A stretch of 64,000 nucleotides of DNA from Neoceratodus forsteri (taxonomy: Eukaryota; Chordata; Ceratodontiformes; Ceratodontidae), in assembly GCA_016271365.2 (NCBI GenBank), contig JADMNL010000022.1, forward strand, positions 218,030,501-218,094,500. Reading direction: 5' to 3'. The translations under genes and the position numbers were made by a program. The notes beneath the pieces are model-generated. The model was not told where the DNA came from, ran no database searches, and saw only the letters and a list, made by a program, of their open reading frames with translations. Numbering within the stretch: position 1 is the stretch's first letter; each line of letters begins with the position of its first letter. Below, one piece after another: positions 20,500-31,750 of this stretch.

Positions 20500-20945
20500 A
20501 TTTTTATTTATTTTAGTTTTTGTTGACCGGATAAGTGCACTAGACAAATCCTGCCTATTTTCAGGCACTACCCGGGGAAGGGGGATACAGATGAATGCCA
20601 ACTGACTTTGAACCAAATTAAGCTGTTGGTGGTATTTTTAGTGAATGAGGGAAATTTGGCCAGGACACCGGGGAAATTCCCCTACTCTTTTCGATAAGTG
20701 CCATGGGATCTTTAGCATCCACCTGAACTACCACCAATCCAGGCAGATGGGACCTCGGTTTAACGTCTCATCCGAAGATGGCACCTCGAAGTGCAGCACC
20801 CCTCTCATGCTGCACTACAGTGTCAGTACTGGGATATTAACCCAAGTGCCAGATGTGGGAACTGAACCCACAGCCCTCTGATCTCCCGGCCTCAGAAGCA
20901 AGTGTGCTACCTACCGAGCCACTGACACTGCAATACAGCACAGCT
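20500..20945 (-). mobile_element. tRNA-headed V-SINE-like element, full length, inverted
   Basis: This is the inverse of the 836-1262 copy. The tail is at 20505-20575 (GTTGACCGGATAAGTGCACT on plus), the body at 20600-20830 and the tRNA-like head at 20860-20940. The terminal hairpin is better preserved here: on the minus strand CCCGGGTAGTGCCTGAAAAT then AGGCAGG ... ATCCGGTCAAC. Confidence 0.85.
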
Positions 20946-21704
20946 AGGCACCGGTCGGCCATCTTGGATCAGATCTGTACCACAATGTCACCAGCATACC
21001 AGTTCTGTGAAATAGGAAACTGCACTAACAAGCAAAGGAAGTTTGGATGTGCCAGTCTCACCCCAAGGACACTGCTCAGTTCCACACAGAGATGAAGAAC
21101 TCCATAGGGAATACACACCTGGTTTTCACTTTGCTGGCCACAGGGTGGCACTGTTTTTCCACCAGTGGAGTGCTCTTATTGGCCACATGCATGTATTTAT
21201 TTATTTACTGAAATTACTTTACCAGGTAAACAATACAGAGAATCATACAAATGTTGTATACAGACGTTACCTGAGAGAAGGAAGAGGGGTAGGGGGTGGG
21301 GGATGAGACATTGGGAGAACAGTGTAGCAGTAAATTAAACAACAGTAAATTATAGTAATATGTACAATCAGAATAAATAGCAGTACAGCAGTATACAGCA
21401 TGACAATATACCTGAATAATGGCCTAGGGAGGCAAAACAATTCAGTTTATGAAAGGACAAAGTGATGCTTCCATTTTAATTTTTATATGCTTATGTCTGG
21501 GACACAGGTTTTTATGTGTTGCTGTGTGTGACTGCATGCCTTTGTGTGTGAAACAGAGATGACTTAAAAGTGAAGGTCACCAAACACTTTTAAAGTGATC
21601 AACAGCTTTATGAATCCTGAAAGCCCCATCCAAACAATACAGATTAATCTCATTCATCTCACTTTAGGAGGGAGATCCAGCATTTTATCACAGTCCCACA
21701 TAGA
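20946..21704. other. Unassigned sequence with an L2-like tail
   Basis: 21190-21235 on the minus strand reads GTTTACCTGGTAAAGTAATT followed by (AATA)n, an L2-type tail remnant. A CTCF-like CCACAGGGTGGCACTG is at about 21140. Otherwise AT-rich and unassigned. Confidence 0.4.
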
Positions 21705-22780
21705 GGGGTGCTGTCCCACATGGACCGAGTGCTATCCACACGCAGGGGTGCTTCCCCGCATTGAAGGGGTGCTGTCCCACACTGGGGGGGGTGCGCTGTC
21801 CCACATGGAGAGGGTGCTGTCCCAAATGAAAGTTGTGCTGCCCCACATGAAAGGGTTGCTGTCCCATATGGAGGGGGTGCTATCTCACATGGAGGGGATG
21901 CTGTCCCACATGGAGGGAGTACTGTCCCACACAAAGGGTGTGCTGTCACACATGGAGGGGGTGCTCTCAGACATGGATAGGGTGCTATCTCACATGGAGG
22001 GGTGCTGACCCACATGGAAGGGGTGCTGCCCCTCAGGGAGGGGGTGCTGTCCCACATGGAGAAGGTGTTATCCCAAATGGAGGGGGTAATGGAGGGGGTA
22101 CAGTCTCACATGGAGAGAGTGCTGTCCCACATAGAAACAGTGCTGTCCCACATGGAAATGGTGCTGTCCACACAGAAATGGTGCTGTCCCACATGGTGGG
22201 GGTGATGTCCCACATGGAATCGGTGCTGTCCCACATGGAATCGGTGCTGTCCCACATTCCACATGGATACGGTCTTTCCCACATGGAAACGGTGCTGTCC
22301 CACATGGTGGGGGTGCTGTCCCACATGCAGAAGGTGCTGTTCCACATAGAAACGTTGCTGTCCCACATGGAAACGGTGCTGTCCCACATAGAAACGGTGC
22401 TGTCCCACATGGTGGGGTTGGTATTCCACATGAATGGGGTGCTGTCCCACATAGAAACGGTGCTGTCCCACATGGTGGGGATGGTATTCCACATGAAGGG
22501 GGTGCTGTCCCACATGGAGGTGTTGCTGTCCCACATTGAGAGGATGCTGTCCCACATGGAGAGGTGCTGGCCCACATGAATGGGGTGCTGTGCCACATGA
22601 CAAGGGTGCTATCTGACATGCAGGGGGGTGCTGCTGCACATGGAGGGGGTGTGGATCCACTTGGATAGAGTTCTGCCCCACATGGAGGGGTACTGTCCCA
22701 TATAGAGGGGTGCTGCCCCACATGAAGAGGGATGCTGTGCCACATGGAGTGTATACTGTCCCACATGGAGGGGGTGCTAT
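21705..22780. repeat. 21-bp minisatellite
   Basis: About 50 imperfect units of GTGCTGTCCCACATGGARRSG. Because 21 is a multiple of three, long frames open on both strands (VLSHMEG-type on plus, CGTAPPP- and MWDST-type on minus; up to 232 codons). None has a plausible start context or homology, so they are treated as non-coding. Confidence 0.9.
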
Positions 22781-23613
22781 CTCACAATGTACACTGCCAT
22801 TTTAATGTAAACCATCCTTCATCTATCTTGCTTGATGGACAGCAAATTGCATGAACATGACTGCATGTATTACCACAGGACTCTGAGCTGACTCTACATT
22901 CTGCCTTTTATTCCCACATTTGAAGGACTGTTCCACATGTGCATGATGTAATGTTGAGAGGTACAGATCGATCCTAGTGGGAAAAACAGAGTAGCCACCA
23001 GATGGCACTGTTGTGCTCCTTAAAGGTCAACTACAGAGTAAACCTCTGGGAGCAGATCACTTGAACTTTGAAGGTAGAGGTTTGGCTGGCTTGTCACAAT
23101 TCTAGATTGGTTGTGTGTTTGTCTGGCAGTATACACAGTATTTGTATGTTTGTGTGCGACTGAGTGATCATATACTTGTGTGTATGTGTGACTGAATGTG
23201 CACATGTGAGAAGGTGTTTGCATTCACTGTACAGTACGTATGTGGTTGAGCATCTGACTACTGTATGTTGACTTGTGAATCAGTGACTCTGTGTGTGATT
23301 GCTTTTTGTCTGCATATTACTGTTTTGTGTTTGTGTGTGGCTGCGTATCCTCGTGATTGTGGGTGACTTCCTGTCTGTATGTGACATGTGTCTGTGTGTT
23401 ACTATGTGTATGTGAGTATGTATCATTGTGAAGGACTGTATTTGGGTGTCACTGTGTGACTGTGCATACTTATCTGTCTGTACGTGACTGGATTACTGTA
23501 TGTATTTCTGTATTTGTCTGTGACTGATCATGTTTATGTGTGTCCCAGACTCAGCATGTGGTGACATCACCAGTCATCTGTGGGGGTGCAGGGAGCTGAA
23601 ATGACTGACGTAC
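22781..23613. other. Unassigned TG-rich intronic sequence
   Basis: 23090-23560 is a degenerate (TGTGTG/TGACTG) tract. A CTCF-like GCCACCAGATGGCACTG is at about 22994-23010. No coding signal until the donor at 23608-23613. Confidence 0.45.
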
Positions 23614-23734
23614 CCAACAGGATATGGTGTGGCTCCTTCTTCCTGACCCGGGGCATCCACATGACACACGACAAAGTTCTTCACAATTTCCTGCATGTCT
23701 TCGTTCTTGAATAGTGCGTCAAAGCACATTTTGT
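23614..23734 (-). CDS. ndrg2: NDRG2 internal exon (residues HKMCFDALF...PYPVG)
   Basis: This 121-bp exon has acceptor CTTTCAG and donor GTACGTCA, entered and left with split codons (phase 1 in, phase 2 out). It encodes [20 protein letters not shown], then [20 protein letters not shown] and the first two bases of Gly. EDMQEI and CHVDAPGQ are NDRG signatures. The HVDAPG block precedes the helical segment of the NDR domain and adjoins the YQYPSLDQLAEM exon exactly in frame. Confidence 0.92.
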
Positions 23735-24179
23735 CTGAAAGTAACAAAAAGCATTAGCAACCCATGTCTGGAAATCTAATGAAGCAGAGTGCTGTGCTGA
23801 GAGGCCAGCACAGGAAAAGCAAGCCTCTCCCAGCAAGAGGACGTAGTGGTGGGGCTGTGGTCCCCAGTACCTGCTCTCGTTCCCCTCACAGAACTACTGC
23901 ACCATTCCTGGACAGCTACAAGGTGCAGCCAACAGCCAAAGCCCCCAAACACTTTCATTGCTAGCTGTCCATGGTACAATCATACCAAGGTAGTTGAACA
24001 TTTAAGACAGTGGAAGCTGTGAGCCTGCCAACAGCCAGTACTCTTACACAACAACCTATGGTGTCTCCTGGTTGGAAAGACTGGGATAGGAGTAGCTCTG
24101 AGCTTCTCAGCCAATCAGCCCCTCCAATAACATCTACAGTAACTCTGGCTGGGAGAGTCCCACATTTAGGTGAAACAAG
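23735..24179. other. Unassigned intronic sequence
   Basis: No motif-bearing ORF or element end was recognised. Confidence 0.4.
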
Positions 24180-24960
24180 GTTGAGAAGTAAGGCTGGTTA
24201 AGGAAGGCCAGGAGAAGCTATGATCTTCCTTCCAGCCTGAGCTCCCCACTGAGGGAACTCTTGACAACTGGAACTCACGAATGGGCTACGGTTGTAGGGG
24301 GGCAGCTGGCAGAAGGAGCACTGAGCATCCCATGTGATAATGTTCCTCCTTTGAGGAGGGGGAATTCTATCCTCCACTGTTTGCATGCCACCCAGCAGAG
24401 GCTGGGTGGCAGCACATGCGAAGGTTGCCTCGGGGACAAGGACTGTTGCAGGAGCCACTGCATGCTTGCACACAACTGTACCTGCATGCACCATGGCACT
24501 GCATGCCAGCAGTTCACGTGGGAGAAAACCTGTTGAAGAACCAGCATAATAGCAGGATGGCAACCAGTCTCTCACAGACCTCATACCATCAACCAGGCAC
24601 ACTCCCACTGGGCAAAGTGCGCACCCTACAGGATCCCACCCACCTCCAATATTGGAACCTCCTCCCATCAGGGAAAGTGTACTCCCTACAGGGCCCCACC
24701 TACCTCTCGTACTGGATCCTACCCTTGTCAGGGAAAGCACACTCCCCACAGTGCCCTGCTCACCTCCTGGACTCATGTTCCCCATAGGACCCTGCCCACC
24801 TCCGGGACTGGATGCTGCTCCTGTCAGGGAAAGCACGCTCTCCACAGGGCTCTGCCATGGAGGGGGGGCAAGCCATAGGAGGAACTTGGAAATCAAGGAC
24901 AGTACCTGGGGAGCGTGGATGACAGGGTTGGGAGGAGGGGCTGGTCAAATATGTGCCACC
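24180..24960 (+). mobile_element. Long SINE (family A) with internal ~62-bp tandem repeat
   Basis: The body blocks GAGCATCCCATGTGATAATG and CAGAGGCTGGGTGGCAGCAC match the copy at 19931-20410. 24600-24860 contains about four tandem units built on TCAGGGAAAGYRYRCTCYCY then ACAGGGCYCYGCC. The head and ends are poorly defined. Confidence 0.5.
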
Positions 24961-25362
24961 TGGTAGTCTAGATTAGAAACAACAGATTGAATAAACAACC
25001 GCAGATAGAGAAGCTCCGATCACCCTCTCAGTCAAAGCTCCTACACATCTGCCTACAGCATCTCCCATTGGAAGAGACTTGGCCTGGAGAACAGTGCAGC
25101 ACAGCCCACAAGGATGAAACACTTTACAATAATGGTGTGTCACAGTGTCAAGCAGGATAAATTGGATTTACTCCCATTAGATTACACTGTTCCTGCAGGA
25201 TCCTGTGATCCTGCAAGATGTTCCTGGTAGACACTGAGATGAGAACGCTTCTTCCTGGCAGATAGCATGACAGCTGGGAGGCCCTCCATAACCTGCTCTC
25301 CTACACTACTGGTTATGGAGGGAAATGCTGGGACCAGAGTAATGGTCAGCACCCCAACAGTT

Positions 25363-25575
25363 GGCAGGTAGTATAGCCTAGAGATTGGAGTAATAAGCCG
25401 GGAATGAGCTTGGTACATCCAGCAGACCTGGGTTTGAGTCCCACAGCCTTCCACATACATACTGTGCAACTCTGAGCAAGTCATTTAACATCCCCAGTGG
25501 TCCTGGAATGCCTCTGAAAACAGGCTCTTGTGCTTAGTGGTCCTTACCCAGTTACCAAAGAACAAGCAAACAGCA
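25363..25575 (+). mobile_element. CORE-SINE (MIR-like)
   Basis: The head GTATAGCCTAGAGATTGGAG, B box GGGTTTGAGTCCC, core GCAACTCTGAGCAAGTCATT TAACATCC, and tail TTACCCAGTTACCAAAGAAC match the 16449 copy. Confidence 0.8.
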
Positions 25576-25582
25576 TTAATCA

Positions 25583-25735
25583 CCAGTAGGAGGCAGGAGG
25601 GGATCCTGATCCTGTACCGATCCCTGGTGAGCCCTCAGCTCACGAAGGACTGAGACCAGTTAGAGAGGGTTCAGAGAGTGGCCTACAAAATGACTGGAGG
25701 TACGCAGGGGAATATGTACAAGGACCAGCTATAGC
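25583..25735 (+). mobile_element. CR1 LINE fragment
   Basis: It encodes ITSRRQEGILILYRSLVSPQ then RVQRVAYKMTGG, the CR1 post-RT region, with an in-frame stop. Confidence 0.55.
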
Positions 25736-26139
25736 CTCATCATGCATAGTCTTAAAGAGGACAGCAAACCGTTTCTAACTGGCAGCTGTTGATAAAGTTC
25801 TTATTTTCAAAAATGATAGTCATGCCCTAAAGTATCCATATTTAGCTGTAGCTGAATAAAAAGTGACATGAAAACATGTATTTTGCATTGTTTTGTTTCC
25901 ATGGGCTGCATTCTGTTGCTGTTCTCTTCAAGGAAGGTGCGATCTAGAGTTTTAACTATGTCACGGGTTTGTGCACAGACCTCTGAGCAAGGTTCTGATA
26001 GGTCAACAGTTCAATCATAATCAGCAATCTGTACACACAAACCCTGACATATTACAGCAAAACCTCCAAATTACTGGTTCCATGAACAGAACTGTGGAGA
26101 ATGTTGCCCATAAAAAGACAGCAATTGAAAACACAGCTT

Positions 26140-27060
26140 TCACATCTGCGTTTCTTCTGTTTGCTGATGATATAAAGATTTGCAATAGGGTGAACATGCA
26201 GGATGGAGCCGAGAGGATGCAGAGGAACCTAGGGAAGTTAGAGGAGTGGGCCAGGAAGTGGAAGTTATCACTCAACATGGCAAAATGCAAAATCATGCAC
26301 CTGGGCAGAAAAAATGGGAAAGCAGAATACAGATTGGGGGACAAGCTGCTGACAGTAACCAAGGAGGAGACAGAGCTGTACATCATCATCTCACAGGACT
26401 TGAAGGTGGCTGGGCAGTGCAGGAGGGCAGTGGCAAAAACCAGGAGTTTGTTGGGTTGTATTGGGAGGGGGATCACCAACAGGAGAAAAGAGGTCCTGAT
26501 ACCCTTGTACACCCAGCTAGTCAGGCCGCTTCTGGAATATGGGGTCCAGTTCTGAAGGCCTTACCATAAAAAGGATGTGGAGAGGGTGGAGCAGGTGCAG
26601 AGGAGGGCAACCAAGATAGTGAAGGGGCTCAACCACTTGAAATATGAGGAGAGACTGGGAGCCCTTGACATGTACTCTCTGGAACAGAGGAGGGAGAGAG
26701 GGGACATGATAGAGACTTTTAAGTACCTAAAAGAGATCAACGAAGGGCCTACAGAGAACCTGTTCCAATTGAAGGGGTGTCCCAGGAAAAGAGGTCATGA
26801 TCTCCAACTCGAGGGGGTAAGTTTAGGGGTAACATCAGGAAATACTTTTTTGCTGAGAGGGTGGTGGACACCTGGAAGGGGCCACCTAAAGACATGGTGG
26901 CCGAGAATACAGTGGGGGGTTTCAAGAGGGCTTGGGACAGACATAGAGGGCTGTTGAAGGAGGAACTCAGGGCAAACCTAGAGGATGCTAGGCAAATGAG
27001 CAGACTAGGTGGGCCTGGTGGTCCTTATCTGCCTTCACTTTCCTATGTTCTTATGTCCCT
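26140..27060 (+). pseudogene. CR1 LINE RT C-terminal half and 3' end
   Basis: It opens at motif C (FCLFADDIKICNRV) at about 26150, followed by WKLSLNMAKCKIMHLGRK, GCIGRGITNRRKEVLIPLYT and EYGVQF (stop at about 26553). In the next frame VERVEQVQRRATKIVKGLNH, EERLGALDMYSLEQRRERGD and MIETFKYLKEIN follow. It finishes with the CR1 3' end GGTGGTCCTTATCTGCCTTC then TATGTTCTTATG. It is 5'-truncated and frameshifted. Confidence 0.85.
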
Positions 27061-27200
27061 ACAGTTAAATGTGGATCATTCGGAGGTATGAATTCTGCTG
27101 CTGTAAACAGGAACATTATTAAATGCTGCCAATCGGCACTAATTTCCCATCCCCTTTAAGGTTAGACAGGAGAGGGGTGATGACGTGTCGAGACCTTTAA

Positions 27201-27966
27201 AGGGACTCTGTCAGCCCTTCAGAGAAATTTCTGCAAATGAGAACAAAGGTGTCAGGAGCAAGGTTTCCTAATACTGAATGGAGAAATGATACTAAGATCT
27301 TACAGAAGTGGTTAATGTGTAAAAATATATTTTCTGTCAGTTGGTCCCAAATTTTGGCAGCACGGGTCCATTAACTACAAAGACGCGGTGCCGAAGGGTT
27401 TCTCGTTCATGATCGAGTCCATTATTTTCAGTTCTACATGCAGAAAAGGTATTAGCTGTTGCAGCTGCCTACACAGAGTGCTGCTAAAACATTCCGATAC
27501 CCAAACAAGCATTCTAAGTTGTTTTATTTTGTGTGCAAAGAAACAAAGCTATACTTCAGGGCATGCACAGTACTGGAGCCGGTAATGCGCATGCCCGGAA
27601 GCACAGCTTCATTTCTTTGCACACAAAATAAATCAACTTAAGAGTGCTCGTTTGGATATCGGAATGTCTTAGCGGCATTCTATGTTGACAGCTGCAAAAG
27701 CTAATACCTTCTCTGCATGCAGGACTGAAAATAATGGACTCGGTCAAGAACAAGCAACCCCTAGGCACCGCGCCATTGTAGTTCATGGACGCGTGCTGAC
27801 AAATTATAGGATGGACCGACAAAAAATATATTTTTATGAAATTAATACACATTAAGCACTTCTGTAACATCTTAGTATCATTTTTGCATTTGATATTAGG
27901 AAACCTTACTCCTGACACCTTTGCTCTCATTTGCAGAAATTTCTCTGAAGGGCTGACAGGGTCCCT
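27201..27966. mobile_element. 766-bp palindromic MITE with TTAA duplications (T2/Kolobok-like)
   Basis: The element is one long hairpin: arms of about 380 bp run from AGGGACTCTGTCAGCCCTTC at the left to its complement at the right, with a short loop near 27575-27590 (GTACTGGAGCCGGTA). TTAA lies immediately outside both ends (27197-27200 and 27967-27970). TTAA duplication plus termini of type AGGRR is the description of T2/Kolobok MITEs of Xenopus; piggyBac also uses TTAA but has different ends. No transposase is encoded; ORFs inside are shadows. Confidence 0.8.
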
Positions 27967-27970
27967 TTAA

Positions 27971-28300
27971 AGACATCCACTGGGTCAACAGAGGTGATGG
28001 TCAACTCTATTCAGATGTAGTCAGGGGTCCAGCACCAGGGGGCAGGAGTATAATAAACTGGTAGGGGGTACATTTAAAAGGGATGCAAGAGAGTATTGCT
28101 TCACAGAGATGATGTCCAACAAAAGGAACAGACTGCCATGAGAGCGGATAAGAGCAAAGTCTGTCCAAGGGGTGAAAAGTTTAGTTTACTGGCCCTGCTA
28201 TCCTCCCTGGGCAAGGTGCAGCACCAGAAGACTGTACTTAGCCCTGGGAGAAGAGCGAGACCATTGAATATCTGATCAGAGCTTATAAAAACTCTTAACA
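27971..28300 (+). mobile_element. Probable CR1 3' fragment
   Basis: Weak similarity to CR1 C-terminal/3' sequence (GTCAGGGGTCCAGCACCAGG, a region with AAAAGGGATGCAAGAGAGTA TTGCTTCACAGAGATG). The 3' terminus was not identified. Confidence 0.35.
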
Positions 28301-28888
28301 TGCACTGCAGACTATTGAATCTCCCGCTGCCGCAGCCCTGCTCTGATGTCAGTTCCAGGGTATTCTGGGATTTGTAGTTGCAGTAAATGTCAGCCTACCA
28401 GTAAACAAAAATGAGTCTGATACAATCTAATACACTGCAGTAAACAATGTGTAGAGAATGGTTTTGCACACAAAGTGTAAATCGGGAGCAGCCCCCATGT
28501 GGGGCTCTTAGTGCTGACTATTCCCCTTTAAAGGTGGAATGGGACAGGTATGGGGCATAGTGACTGAGAGTCCAGGTAGCTGGACATTACTGGGGGAAGG
28601 CAGAGGTCGCAATGGGTATGCAGACTAAGGACACTCTGTGATAGGCTGCAGTGGATTTAGGTAGTACAGTGCAGACTTGGTGGACTCCAGATGTTCAGCA
28701 ATATGTCTCCTGTTTGCACCTACAACTCCCATTGGGAGACACTGAGATTACAGCAGCTTTCTGCACCCCCCATAGTCAGTGTTCTTAGATTGGATTGTTA
28801 TACATGACTTGTTGGGAGAGGCTGGGACTGTTATAGCTGGGAGCTCTTCCACAGTGTGTACTTCTAGACCACTGCCTACACCGTGGCT

Positions 28889-28927
<39 letters not shown>

Positions 28928-29149
28928 CCCCCCCAAAAGCACATTCAGGGTGAGCTGCAGAGGGGTTTTATGTTTTTCACACTGACTGTTCTGATTCATT
29001 ACACATCAGTCTGTCCCAGTTCACAGCAAAAAACCGCCCCATGATTTACAGGGGAATCACTGTGGAAAGCAGTCATGATTTCTATTTACTCTCTCAGCCT
29101 TCCGATAGTTTACTTCCTACTGTTTTATAAAGAATATAATCTCCTCCCA
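28301..29149. other. Unassigned sequence with (GT)n
   Basis: A (TG)n microsatellite lies at 28892-28924. No exon or element was recognised otherwise. Confidence 0.45.
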
Positions 29150-29785
29150 GATACCTGACAAACTGGCTCTACTGCTCAAACCTGTGACCTCTGCCTATCC
29201 ACTGAGATCAGCTGAGAAATCCCTTCTTGTCCAACCGAGATGTAAAACCAAAATGGGGAGAATGCTTTCTCTAGCAGGGCCCCTAAACTATGGAACTCTC
29301 TTCCACTGAGTCTAAGAATCTCCCCTTCTCCACGTAGCTTCAAACAGGAGCTTCATTTGGCACTTCTAAGCTCTGAACCCTGCTCCTGTCCTCTATCCAC
29401 CCACTCCTGTACTGGTTCCTCCTAGTTGCCTACCAGCTCCAACCTCTACTACTCTTAAACCTGCCTGGAAATCTTGTTATTTTCTCTCTTCTAGCACTTA
29501 CTCACTAGTTGTATGACTTACTGTATGACTGTTAGTTATTTGCACTTATATTTCTGTTTTGTTACTACAAATAGATTCCTGCAAATGTACGACCATTGCT
29601 GACAATTTTGTATAAGTGTACTATATCTGACTTCTACTTGTTTCCATGATGTTTTCTTGTATCTACTATTGTCTACATACCCTTTGTTGTAATCTCCCCG
29701 GGTCGTACCTGAAAATAGGCAGCTATGCTGTCTAGTGTACGTACCCGGTGAACAAAAACTAAATAAAATAAAAAAAATATATAAA
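29150..29785 (+). mobile_element. L2-type LINE 3' end
   Basis: It encodes the L2 C-terminal sequence with breaks (YPLRSAEKSLLVQPRCKTKM, LAGPLNYGTL then SFKQ-like). It ends with CCCCGGGTCGTACCTGAAAA TAGGCAG ... GTACCCGGTGAACAAAAAC and an A/T tail. This 3' end is shared in layout with the SINEs at 836 and 20500 and with the LINE ending at 60568. Confidence 0.7.
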
Positions 29786-29871
29786 AACAGTTACAAGTAG
29801 TGTGCTAAATGCTTAGCAGCGGCTAATACTGTCCCTACAATGAGTTACTAAATGAACAGGATAAAACTCAC

Positions 29872-29977
29872 GTTCAAGCCCGACATCATGAAAGGTGAGG
29901 ATAGCAGGACGGCGCCCTCGGGGTGAGCCGTGGATAGTGGCATGAACAACTCCAAATGGGGTCTCGATGTTGTGCTC
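29872..29977 (-). CDS. ndrg2: NDRG2 exon (residues [21 protein letters not shown]...DVGLE)
   Basis: This 106-bp exon has acceptor TTCCCAG and donor GTGAGTTT, is entered in phase 0 and ends in phase 1. It encodes [35 protein letters not shown] and the first base of His. ETPFG and [12 protein letters not shown] mark the start of the NDR alpha/beta-hydrolase domain. The expected preceding segment (an ILLDQGQ-like exon and the initiator exon) was searched for on the minus strand upstream and not found. Confidence 0.92.
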
Positions 29978-30039
29978 CTGGGAAGGGAGAAAAATACGTG
30001 ATGTCACTTTAAAAACGTATCTTTACAGTTGTTTGCCTG

Positions 30040-30178
30040 GTATATTTTAATCTACATGTATATTCCTGCTGGACTTTGTTAACCTGCTGACTGCTATCCT
30101 CCCTGGGACCCCCCATGAAAACGAGATGCTGCATCTCATGGGGTTGAAGTAATTTTAAATAAATAAATCATAAATATT
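30040..30178 (+). mobile_element. L2 LINE 3' tail
   Basis: CCCCCATGAAAACGAGATGC then TGCATCTCATGGGG forms a stable hairpin, followed by TTAAATAAATAAAT, as at L2 3' ends. Confidence 0.55.
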
Positions 30179-30481
30179 ACTACTTCACTGGTGTTTTAAA
30201 CTTTAAATTACAGTAAATAATGCACAAAGGTTGAACAAGTGGATAGAGATTAATGAATGCACCAGGCAGATTAATCACTGGACACACACCCTGCAGTACA
30301 GCAGTTAGACAACATGCTCACCTCAGACGTTCAATAACTCCCTGCTCCACCCTCAGCCCCCTCAGTGCCGAGTCCCAGCAAGTCCCCTCTTTAGCTTACC
30401 CATCCCTGGCTTCAGCCTAGCACTCGAACAGCATTATCGATCATGAACCGTATCTGCTTTGGCACGAGAGGTGGTAACAAC

Positions 30482-30960
30482 GTTTTATTATTTATTTACT
30501 CTGCTTTATTCTCCACCCCGGCCCAATCTCTGACCGCAGCCCCATCACACATCCCCTGGGACTTACCTTCCCAGGTGTTCCTCCCTGGCTTACCCCCAGT
30601 GTGGCCTGGGGACTACCATCCTCCATGGGAATCTGAGGCCGTGTCTGGGAGCGCTAAGGGGTGATGGTGCAAGGCTTATGGGCAAGGTGAGCAGCATAGT
30701 GCATTGCCCATTTTCTGGTCAGGAGGCATGGCATGCAATGACGCCAATGGTAAATGCCAACATCTGCCCCACCTCCTCCTCCAGTAAGCTCCAGTGGTTG
30801 GTTCTCCCAGCTCCGCTAAGGGTCATCAAGTGCCAGCGGATAACCCCGAGGAGCCATGCATCCCTGATGCCAAACTTCTCAGCAGCCCCCGACTCGTGGG
30901 TCCAGTCGCTGTGCGAGTGGTAGCACTACTGCTGCGCCAGCAAGCTGGCCACAAGGTAAG
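30482..30960 (-). mobile_element. Long tRNA-headed SINE (family A), inverted
   Basis: The head on the minus strand from about 30957 (GGCCAGCTTGCTGGCGCAGC AGTAGTGC) and T-rich plus-strand end at 30482-30500 (TTTTATTATTTATTTACTCT) give the same layout as 15676-16211. Confidence 0.55.
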
Positions 30961-31154
30961 AATTAATGCCATAGAATACCATTACTACCAACTATAAAAT
31001 CCAAGAAATGCGATTAGTCAGTTGTCATAATACATAACTGTGCATAATGCAACCCCAAATGCACAGGCTCAGAAATGCTCACCTTTCTCATTACTCTGTT
31101 AATTAAAATCCAGAAAACCATTTTAGAATTGCAAAAAGGGACTCCAGGGTGTGC
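30961..31154. other. Short unassigned spacer
   Basis: AT-rich sequence without recognisable motifs. Confidence 0.4.
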
Positions 31155-31750
31155 ATAAACATCTTAGTAAGCTGGTCCATCAGCAGTACCGCTATTACTC
31201 ATGATATTAGTGACCCAAGCTCGGGAACAAGGTTGAGTCATTTGGGGCCCACAAGGGGAATAACAATCGTGCATCCCAGAGAATCCTCTCCTCCTTCGGG
31301 GTGCGTGGGTGGGATGTGATCCCCGCTGCTATACTGCCCACTGGCTGAACACAGATGGAAGTGTCACAGGAGCATATGGGGGAGTGGGAGGTGACTGCCA
31401 CTGCTATACTTCCCCCAGGTGACCACAGGTGGAAGTACAGCTGGAGACACGGGGGGGGCTTGGCTAGACTCCATGCAGCATGCTTGTGTGCTCATGCTTG
31501 GAGCCCCCAGCATGAGAACATCCTGTGGGAGTGGGACACAAACACAGAGGAAGCCCTGGAGTAAGTGGGATGATTCTAGGTGGGCTCAGTCCCCACCTCC
31601 TGCCACTAGCCGGCCTCTTCACATGAGGATCTCTTACCACTACTCTTCCCCTCTCCCCAGAGGTAGGAGATGTGTGTCAAGTGCGGCCAGGCTCTGCCAT
31701 GAGGGGTAAGTTCGAGGAGTTCAAAGGCAGAGGATAAGTGCTAGGGATGA
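31155..31750 (+). mobile_element. Long tRNA-headed SINE (family A)
   Basis: GCAGTACCGCTATTACTCAT and the B-box-like GTGACCCAAGCTCGGGAAC begin the copy. GTGCATCCCAGAGAATCCTC and TGCCCACTGGCTGAACACAG are family body blocks. The exact 3' end is uncertain. Confidence 0.6.

Noticed and set aside
21938..22766. Long overlapping ORFs on both strands (up to 232 codons)
   Set aside because: They arise from a 21-bp tandem repeat whose length is a multiple of three; composition is purely repetitive and no start context or homology is seen.
30310..30335. Donor-like GTGAGC on the minus strand after GAACGTCTGAG
   Set aside because: The reading frames upstream do not resemble any NDRG exon.
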